Assembly: GCA_032988165.1 (NCBI GenBank)
Contig: JANTQF010000131.1
Coordinates: 26,619-90,618, forward strand
DNA: 64,000 nucleotides
Reading direction: 5' to 3'
Source of the DNA: Emmonsiellopsis sp. PD_33
Taxonomy: Eukaryota > Ascomycota > Eurotiomycetes > Onygenales > Ajellomycetaceae
Shown here piece by piece: positions 56,379-64,000 of the stretch. The notes under the pieces are model-generated. The model was not told the DNA's origin. It worked only from the letters and a program-made list of their open reading frames with translations, and ran no database searches. Positions within the stretch are counted from its first letter, which is position 1; each line of letters starts with the position of its first letter. Made by a program: the position numbers and the translations under genes.

Positions 56379-57255
56379 TCACCTCCCCCGCAACCTCTTC
56401 TCAATCTTCTCCCTCTCCGCGACCCTCAACGCCGCCACCTCCTCCCTCGACGCATCAAACGCCACATTCACCCGATTAAACGGATTCTCCTCACTCTTCT
56501 CAAACTCCTTCCTCACCAGCTCAATGCGCTGCTGCCTCCTCAACCCAGGCTGCTCCGCCTCAACCTCGGGTAACCTTCTTGCCTCAAACGCCGCATAGGC
56601 GGCCTTGAACCTGCGCTCCGGGTGGCGGTCGATCTTGGTCGCGTCGGAGGAGGTCGTTAGGGAGAGGGCGTCGAGGGCGTTGTCGATGCCGGTGGCGTTT
56701 AGGGATGTGTTTTTGTTGGGTGCGGCGGCGTCGAGTTGTGAGAGGTCGAGGGTGCCGCGGCTTGGAGTGTTTGTGTTTTTCTTGGAGGCGGATTTGGCGC
56801 CTGCGCCGCGGGGTTTGGAGGGTTGGGAGGCTTCCTCGGCGGCGAGGAGGGCTTCACGCTCGGCCTTTTTACGTGCGGCTTCGGCTTTTTTGGATTCGGC
56901 GTCTTCTCTGTTTTTTTTTTGTAAAAGTGGATTGTTAGTTATGTGTTATGGGTGTTGCGAGAGGTAGGTATGTAGGCAGGTTATAGAAATAGGGCGGCCG
57001 CGGGGGTGGGCGTATGGACCAAACATACTTCTTCGCACTCGACTTGGCCCCCTTGGACCACTCGCGATCTTCCTCCTGGGCCTTTTTGGCATTCACCGAC
57101 GCTTGCTTTTGTGCTGCGGCCTCTGCTTTCTGCATAACCAGGTGCTCTCTGTTAGTACCCTGCGTCTAAAATGTAGAGCGGGGCAAAAGGGGGGTGTCTA
57201 CCCTCGCGTTACCCGCCGCCTTTTTTGTGTTTTCGCCTCCTTTCTTTCCCGCCAT
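56379..57255 (-). CDS. CCDC124/Lso2-like ribosome-associated protein (DUF1014)
   Basis: Three exons (57255-57202, 57129-57029, 56907-56379) give about 227 residues. The first exon encodes MAGKKGGENTKKAAGNAR, the hallmark Lys-rich start of the family. A long charged coiled coil follows (KAEAAAQKQASVNAKKAQEE, ESKKAEAARKKAEREALLAA), then a linker with LDLSQLDAA, and the conserved C-terminus RRFKAAYAAFEARRLPEVEA with ENPFNRVNVAFDASREE. Human CCDC124 and yeast Lso2 bind ribosomes and help recovery from translational dormancy; the cytosolic ribosome role here is by family. No part is missing. Confidence 0.93.
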
Positions 57256-58036
57256 GGTTGGGTTTGTGATATTTGTTCTGGCGGGGATATCAGTAGAGCG
57301 GGATTCTTTCTTCTGGCTGGGATGACCGGTAGAAAGGTTGGAGAAAGGAAATATTTTCTTGGTCCCGGCGGGATGAGTCGAGTCACTTTTATCGATAAGC
57401 CTCGAGGCAACAGCAGCGATCACGTAAGCAGCGGGCAGGGTAAATAATAATCCGTCTCCGCGCTCCGAGCCCTAACTTCAGAGTCCGAAAAGGGCCAGCG
57501 AAAAGTTCATAGCTAGTACTTATTTCTTCACGAATATATAAACACAGGACTCAAATCTAAAGTAGGCACTTTATGGTAGGAATATAAGTGTATTTCTCTA
57601 TCTTAACCATATCGTGAGCTCCATTTCAAGTTTGTAATGTCTGGACCCCTACTATCTAATAGTAGCATCGTACCAACCTGGAGATGAGTTGATACCAGCA
57701 TCTACCATCAGAAGAACACAGGAATGGAGATATAAAAGAATTGGAAGGGGGACGTCACTCAACGCAGCTAACTGCTTGATGATGTCGTTGGAATATTCTC
57801 TTTTATTCTGGAATCTCGAACCCGAGGTGTGGTAAACTGCTGCAGGATAACAGAGAGGATATCACAGAGGCAGTAATTAGGTAAATGGCCGAGCTAACAC
57901 AGATACGTCTAGCGGAATTGTGTAATAAGGGTGGTCGATATCGAGTGGGGTAAGCAGTGGGTATTCCAGATGTTGGAAAAGAGGAATACAAACCGACAGA
58001 GGAGACACGAAATCGAAATCCACCTAATATTGCAAA
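57256..58036. other. Intergenic, no gene seen
   Basis: Promoter of the CCDC124-like gene and 3' region of the large F-box gene. Small frames at 57803-57991 (-) and 57957-58295 (+) lack domains; the latter is antisense to the F-box gene's last exon. Confidence 0.4.
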
Positions 58037-61000
58037 TCACAGCCTCAAATCCCAAATCTCCTTCTGCCAGATTTTGATATCCACGACATCCCGAATCTTT
58101 ATTCCCTCGGATACCACAACTCGCCCTTCTCTATCAAAGTCAAATCCATCATCATCACTGTCATCTGTCGGCCACGGACACTGTTTCCCAGCAGACCCAG
58201 GGGCAGGGGAGTCCAAATTTTCCACCGCTTTTCCTTTGCCTTTCCCTGCTGAGGGTTTCTTTAGAGGGGGAGTCCGGGTCAACATTGAGACGTGAGTGTT
58301 TGCCGATCCGCTCGATCCATAGGTGACGGCAATATATTTTACCCTCAGCGACGGGCGCTGGATTACGCTATCAATAGCACATGATTTGACTTCGCGAAGG
58401 ACACTAGGACAGTAATCCGTTTGCTGGAACAGGATATGAAGCACCTCAAGCGAGCGCATACCGCTGAGGCGTTGCATCAGCAAGTGCTGTTGATTTGAAG
58501 ATTGGTTAGCATGGCTAGGTGTTCTATGGGGGATACTAGTAGGCAAAGAGCCCTGGTGCGCAGTCATGAACTAGGGGGAACTGTTTGCGGATGATAGAAC
58601 TTACAAAATTAGTCGAGCCCAAGGAAATAACAAGCTCCTTTAGTTGGGAACCATGTCGAGCGAGAAGTTTGACGGACTCTTTGTTTAGCGTCCAGCTGTT
58701 ATCATCATCATTTCTAATCATCAGTCTCCGCAGGTGCTTCATATGCTTCATCAAAACCAGCGTCCTAATGTCCTCGATGACAACCATGGTCTTAGAGGCA
58801 AAAGGTTCCACTTTAGAACGGCTACTCCGTTCAACCATAAAGAGGTCTTCCACACAGCGTAAGCCATTCAAGAAAGTCAAAAGCGCCGGAGTGACGTTAT
58901 CCGTGTGGATAGATGTGAGTTTAAGGGGTGTAGTTTGGTTGAGCTTGGACAGCATTGCCCAGAAAGGACGTTGAGGCCCAACGTTGAGAAGAGATATATG
59001 TCTCAATGAACATATATTGATTGCCCGGCAGAGCACGGATGGTTTCACTGGAATCAGATGGATGGATATAGACTCCAGAGGAATTCCGTGATGGAGTCGA
59101 ATATACTCCTGAATCGCATCTTCGTCTTCGTAGTTTTCGGTCGGCGATTCTATCCGAGTCATGTCCATGGGGCTAGGATCCCTTGCCGGTTCTTTCCCTT
59201 TACCTTTATGGGACGGGCCTGCGTCAATTCCAATGTCGTAGAAAAGGCCATTTGAACGCCCACTACCCGGTTCTTCGCCTGAGTCTGCGAATGGCACTTC
59301 ATCATCTGTAGAGCTTTCAGTAGGATCCAAGAACTCCTGATCTTCACCGCTATCACTAGCTTCTTCTGGGTGTTCCATATCTACCACATCCAGAAACTCA
59401 TCATCTGACTTTTTCTCTTCTGCCGGCGGAGCAGGTTGTTCCATCTCCTGCGGATTTGCAAGCTGAATATTATTTAGGGGCATTTCGCCCGTTTCAGACG
59501 TGGATGAGGAATTGTTGATGACAGCTTTCCCGGAAGCCTTCCAGCCCGAGTTCGGCTTTGCTTTGAAAGTGCCTAGTGGCGGACCAGTACCATTATATTT
59601 GGGCATATACGAAGAGGCCGCGGTATAAGTGACTGGAGTGTGTTTTGACATGAAAGCATGCGATTTTTTAGCTGAGGAGGGATGGTGTGAAGACGAGCTA
59701 GGGAAGACCATCGTAGGAAACTCTGGAGGGGTTGAATCGCCATAATAATCAAACGTTGGCGCGGTTAACCCGGTGCTGAAAACCGGACCTGGCTTTGGCA
59801 GTGGTGGGAGTTTGGCCGGGGGCTTTTGGCTAGGAAAGCTTTTCTTCTTCTCCTTTTGATAGCTATCCGCATTTTCATTTCTTTCAAGGTATTTCGCGGC
59901 AGCTTTCTCGATTTTTTCAAGAGCCTTAGCGCCTTTGGAGGAACTGGGATACTTGCTCTTGTTCTGACTGACGTCGCGCACAGCCGAGTAGAGTTTCTCC
60001 ACAAACAGTCGGTCAACATCCTCTTTCGAAGATGTTCTTAGTTCTGCCAGGATTTCCTTATCCGCAGCGGATATTGCCTCTTCCGCAACCTGCTCGAGCC
60101 TTTTCTGCACGGGTGTGTCCTTTTCCAGACCGAAAATTCGAGCGAGCGTCTTTTCTTGAATACCACGCTCACGACGCACATCAGCGTCATTGTTTGATGT
60201 GGTAGTATTTCCAAACAGCGATTGTGACATTCCGGGGGGGAGAGGTACTGGAGGCGACAGTGGCATAATATCATTTTGGAACCCTTCATCATCATCGTCA
60301 GGGGCAGTTTCTGTGTCCGATACATCTGTTACGGTCTTTTTCCGGGCTTTGAGAGCCAGGGTCTCTGAAAATGACAATTTAAGATTTTTGAGGGTAGTAG
60401 CCGACGAAGAAATGCATACTGCAATCTCGGGGATGTATTCGAGAGTATCCATATCCAGGACAGCCAAGCTCCTTAGATTTGAAAACCGAGAGAAATTTCG
60501 GGGTGAATGGGTAGTCTTGTGGACGTCTAAGCGTTTCACAGGCCTGGCATCGCCAAATACCGATTTAGTGTGAACCATGTAGGATGGCATTGAGCCAGGA
60601 GGGGGCGGTGGCGGGTGGTGATGGTGATGATGATGATGGTGCGCGTGGTGAGAAGTGCTGGGAGGCGGAATAGATACAGTTGTGAGGGGCGGCGGTGGGG
60701 GACCGGTGGACGATGATGACGTTGCCGCTGAATGGAGCGACGGGCCAGCCTGCATTCGAACATGGGCGTGCTGGAGACTTGGAAAATTGCTCAAGGCTGT
60801 GAAGACAGCTGGGCTGATTTCTACGCGGACATTCCACCTATGCTGCGTTAGAATGTACGACACATGCCAGTAGAAGGCTTGTCAAAAATATCACAACAAT
60901 TGCTTACCGAAAAGTCTCCAGGGCGGAAATCTTTTTTATAGTTGCAAGAAACAGCGTGTTTAGAAACTTTCCACAACTATATTCATATTTGAACTCTTGA

Positions 61001-61431
61001 GCGGCTCTCTCCCCGGCATCACCGCCGTGAAGGGTATCCAGGGATATCTCTTTGATATAGGTAGCATAGTTATAGTCACTCGTGGTCAGGGTATCTAGAA
61101 TACCGGCAAGACGATCGACAGCCAAGTGTCCGGTCCGGGTATCATCTTCAGTAAAGACCTGGCTTAGAGAGCGGTAGAGCTGGGCAGCAGCTAGGTGGTG
61201 GAAGGCTTTTGAGACAAGGGCCAAGTTGACGAGGTCCGCAGATGAGGCCTGGATAGATAGGTTATTAGTTAGTCCTTGTATCACGGGAGTATATAGGGTC
61301 TGGACGCTCACATATGAAAATATGGCATTAAGAGTCTCGGGCGGAAGACGCAGTATGGGCGGTGTTCGTCGTCTCTTTTCACTAGAAGAGGCAAAGCCGT
61401 TTACTAACGAAGACATCGGGACGGAAGCCAT
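58037..61431 (-). CDS. Large F-box protein with poly-His/poly-Pro segment
   Basis: Three exons, 61431-60908, 60837-58605 and 58486-58037, give about 1068 residues. The ATG at 61431 gives MASVPMSSLVNGF. The F-box lies near residues 25-85: PILRLPPETLNAIFSYVSVQ then LVNLALVSKAFHHLAAAQLY. After exon 1 a low-complexity stretch has nine consecutive His followed by six Pro. Middle and C-terminal parts contain leucine-rich units (FSNLRSLAVLDMDTLEYI, MKHLRRLMIRNDD, MRSLEVLHILFQQTD) separated by an acidic disordered insert. It is a probable substrate adaptor of an SCF ubiquitin ligase. It is transcribed divergently from gpi8. Confidence 0.88.
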
Positions 61432-62177
61432 TCAGATGCAGCCGCCAGTAACGAGGCGGGCGCGGAGAAAGGGTGCCTCGATCCTTGAGCAAGAGGGCCA
61501 CAAAAGAGCACAGCAGAAGTGTAGATCTAGATGGTTGAACAGTAGATTCGATCAAAGCAGACTGCTGGAAAGGAGACGACCAGATATGTAGGTGAATAGA
61601 TGCAGTCCAGCAATATGCCAACTACGGATGGATGAGCTGGCCGGGCTGGCTAGTTAACCAGGGCTGCAGGAAGCCGGTGCAGGCAGCTGGCAACGGGGGA
61701 CGACACAGCATGCAGCTGGAGCACAGCGTCTGTAGTCTGGAGAGGCTGCGGGGACGAGAAGGGACAGGAGAGGGGAGAGAGAGACAGAGACCCAGAGATG
61801 TCAAGATGTCGAGATGTCGAGATGTCAAGAATGAAGTTGGCGCCCGAGATGAAGTCGACGCCAGCAGACCAGGCCCAAAGCGGAAAGCCAGCGCCATTGC
61901 CGTTTTGGGCAGCGGAGGGTTGGGGCTTCCCGCAGTGGGCAAGAGCTTGGGCCACCCGCTAACCAACTCCGGCGGCTGACTAACCGCTCTACCCGATCCA
62001 CTCGATCCGCACCTAAAACGGCAATCTCCAGAGCCTCACGTCAGATGTCAGATAATTTCTAGACTCTCCAGACTCTCCAATCCTCTGCTGGAGAAAGGCG
62101 TAGCAGACCGCCTCGACTGTCGCGTCTCCATGAGCTGACCGCCGCTCTCTTCGCATCCCCGTCCACCACCCGCCACA
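61432..62177. promoter_or_regulatory. Divergent promoter region of the F-box gene and gpi8
   Basis: 746 bp shared upstream region, GC-rich and with purine-rich runs (GAGAGGGGAGAGAGAGACAG). It contains four direct 8-bp units at 61796-61827. No separate gene is supported; long frames here are compositional. Confidence 0.45.
61796..61827. repeat. Four tandem AGATGTC(A/G) units
   Basis: The 8-bp unit repeats four times without interruption, with A, G, G, A at the last position. It may be a microsatellite or a cluster of binding sites in the divergent promoter. Confidence 0.8.
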
Positions 62178-63386
62178 ATGCGCCTCCTCTCCGCCCTCAC
62201 CCCCCTGCTCTCCCTCTCCCTCTCCCTCCTCGCCTGCCCCCCCGTCTCCGCAGAACACACCTCCAACTGGGCCGTCCTCGTCTCGACCTCCCGCTTCTGG
62301 TTCAACTACCGCCACCTCGCCAATGTCCTCTCCCTCTACCGCACCGTCAAGCGTCTCGGCATCCCGGACTCGCAAATCATCCTCATGCTCCCCGACGACA
62401 TGGCCTGCAACCCGCGCAACGCCTTCCCGGGCACCGTATACAACAACGCTGACCGCGCCCTAGACCTCTACGGCGACAACATTGAAGTCGACTACCGCGG
62501 CTACGAGGTGACCGTGGAAAACTTCATCCGCCTTCTGACAGATCGGCTCAGCGACGACGTGCCGCGCAGCAAGCGCCTCGGTTCTGACGCCGGCAGCAAC
62601 GTGCTCGTCTACATGACCGGCCACGGCGGCGACCAGTTCCTGAAATTCCAAGACTCGGAGGAAATCGGGGCCTGGGACCTGGCGGACGCCTTTGGCCAGA
62701 TGTGGGAGAAGAAGCGCTACCATGAGCTGCTCTTCATGATCGATACCTGCCAGGCAAATACGATGTATACGCACCTGTACTCGCCCAACATCATCGCAAC
62801 GGGGTCCAGCGCGCTGGATCAGTCGTCTTACTCCCACCATGCCGATAGTGATGTGGGCGTTGCGGTCATTGACCGGTGGACGTATTATATCCTCGAGTTC
62901 CTCGAGACCCAGGTCACGAACCAGAACTCCAAGCAAACGCTTGGCGACCTGTTTGATTCCTATGATGAGGCGAAGATCCATTCGCAGCCAGGTGTGCGGT
63001 GGGATCTATTCCCCGGCGGCGAGCTTGAGGGACGACAGCGCATCGTGATGGATTTCTTCGGGAACGTGCAGAATGTCGATATCGAGGGGGATAATGGCGG
63101 AATCAACAGTACAGACCCTGGCTCTCTGCGGGAGGATCTAGTCGCGATTGCGAAGTTGGTTGAGGAGTGGAAACGACAGGAACCACAGACCCACGTGTCC
63201 GCGGCAGAAGGGGATATGACCGCATCGAATAATAAATCGACCGACACAGCCGCGTATCAGAGAAAACAACCCGGCGCCATGAAGATGGATGACTCGAATA
63301 ACTGGCGCAATCAGCTCGTGGGACTCTCCGTGCTGGGTGGTTTGGGTGCCGTGTGGTTTGCGGGGTCGATATTCGGCAAGGCATAA
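62178..63386 (+). CDS. gpi8: GPI transamidase catalytic subunit Gpi8
   Basis: Cysteine protease (family C13) subunit of the ER GPI transamidase, which replaces the C-terminal signal of precursor proteins with a GPI anchor. Single exon, 402 residues, as expected. A signal peptide (MRLLSALTPLLSLSLSLLAC) precedes NWAVLVSTSRFWFNYRHLAN. The catalytic His is in VYMTGHGGDQFLKF and the catalytic Cys in LLFMIDTCQANTMY. DDMACNPRNAFPG and the conserved SYSHHADSDVGVAVIDR block are present. A C-terminal hydrophobic segment (LVGLSVLGGLGAVWFAGSIF) anchors it in the membrane. It is intact and likely essential. Confidence 0.97.
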   Translation: MRLLSALTPLLSLSLSLLACPPVSAEHTSNWAVLVSTSRFWFNYRHLANVLSLYRTVKRLGIPDSQIILMLPDDMACNPRNAFPGTVYNNADRALDLYGDNIEVDYRGYEVTVENFIRLLTDRLSDDVPRSKRLGSDAGSNVLVYMTGHGGDQFLKFQDSEEIGAWDLADAFGQMWEKKRYHELLFMIDTCQANTMYTHLYSPNIIATGSSALDQSSYSHHADSDVGVAVIDRWTYYILEFLETQVTNQNSKQTLGDLFDSYDEAKIHSQPGVRWDLFPGGELEGRQRIVMDFFGNVQNVDIEGDNGGINSTDPGSLREDLVAIAKLVEEWKRQEPQTHVSAAEGDMTASNNKSTDTAAYQRKQPGAMKMDDSNNWRNQLVGLSVLGGLGAVWFAGSIFGKA

Positions 63387-64000
63387 CCATAACCCATAAT
63401 GAAATCTATTATTTCATTTTTATTTCATTCTATTTCTTTCAAACCTAGCCCCTTTTTTGTCTTATCTGCTCGTTTTCTCTTTTCGTTTCATAAATCCTGG
63501 CACGGGCCAAAGAAAGCATCATGGCGTTTTGCAGAATAATTTTCCATTTACTCACCTTTTTACATTCAGGTATAGAAGAAACCTCCCTCTTCCCCCAGCC
63601 CCACCCTTTTTCTCTCTCGAGATCATGTATATAACCAACTAGCCAGATATCCTCTATAGATATTTTATTTTACACCCACCTATCCCTTTATTCCCATACA
63701 TCCATAGTTAATAAATACCACCCATACAAACAAACAAATTTCACCGGTGTCTTTTACCTAATGTACTTACCTATCCGTCTATCGCCAGGAATAGTTAGCT
63801 ATGTATGTATACGGAGAGGCAATCGCATCGCATCTGATATATAGATAGAACGAACAAACAAACCGACAACTATCCAATATCGTGATTTTATCGACGACGA
63901 TGTATCTTCATCGCTCTCTGGTGCCATGCAGCTCCTTGCAGCCCGCCCAGCACGCCCCCATGACATTTCGATTTTGGAGAATCCTGTCCCCAAACTACTG
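63387..64000. other. 3' flank of gpi8, no gene seen
   Basis: AT-rich transcript end and intergenic DNA. Frames at 63457-63642 (+) and 63799-63993 (-) have no domain. A gene beyond the window edge cannot be excluded. Confidence 0.4.

Noticed and set aside
56172..56404. Minus-strand Gly/Trp-rich frames as proteins
   Set aside because: They translate the CACTCACC and CCAAT microsatellites downstream of the CCDC124-like stop.
62013..62375. 120-codon minus-strand frame opposite gpi8
   Set aside because: Codon-bias shadow of the GC-rich gpi8 start; Glu/Gly-rich and without domain.

Overview
This is a nuclear window from a filamentous ascomycete. Genes carry short GT-AG introns, many have fungal-specific domains (Zn2Cys6 regulator, But2, PigL_N-like), and there is one large AT-rich, CpG-free block of mutated retrotransposons. 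Loss of CpG inside repeats together with this gene content fits Eurotiomycetes and perhaps Onygenales (dimorphic-fungus relatives), but that placement is inference.

Left arm (1-26 kb): a short-chain dehydrogenase (-), an uncharacterised two-exon protein (+), a 2-oxoglutarate/Fe(II) oxygenase in four exons (-), nuclear poly(A) polymerase in eight exons (-), a small His/Cys protein (+), an APH-like kinase (-), a flavin-reductase-like protein (+), an eight-exon Zn2Cys6 regulator (+), an 813-residue one-TM protein (+), a secreted But2-domain protein (+), an F-box-like protein (-) and a PPxY protein made of two tandem repeats (-).

Middle (26.07-39.19 kb): a transposon island. A Ty1/copia element (minus strand) has 93-bp LTRs and a CTTTA target duplication. 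A chromodomain Ty3/gypsy element (plus strand) has 254-bp LTRs and a TTTTA duplication, and it sits inside a 172-bp TA-flanked inverted-repeat element. A second, uninterrupted 172-bp copy lies nearby in the opposite orientation. Both retroelements are full of stop codons. By eye the island has almost no CpG, apart from three in a short piece between the two elements and two in one LTR.

Right edge of the island (39.3-43.5 kb): a decayed gene with a PigL_N/STAND-type N-terminal piece and a helical-repeat C-terminus. It is followed by a multi-exon FG-GAP repeat gene that also holds tandem six-cysteine modules with a CS-alpha-beta (defensin-like) spacing. Introns recur at the same position in each repeat, so this gene apparently grew by duplicating intron-bearing modules. 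It now has a frameshift and no clear 5' end. I rate it the most unusual thing in the window.

Right arm (44-64 kb): mitochondrial phosphate carrier (+), secreted type-B carboxylesterase (+), CE2-like SGNH esterase (-), intracellular GH13 alpha-amylase of the AMY1/AmyD type (+), CCDC124/Lso2-like protein (-), a large F-box protein with poly-His/poly-Pro (-) and, divergent from it, the GPI transamidase catalytic subunit Gpi8 (+). These are mostly housekeeping or secreted genes with no obvious shared pathway. AMY1-type amylase and Gpi8 both feed cell-wall/surface biology, but nothing here shows that they are co-regulated.
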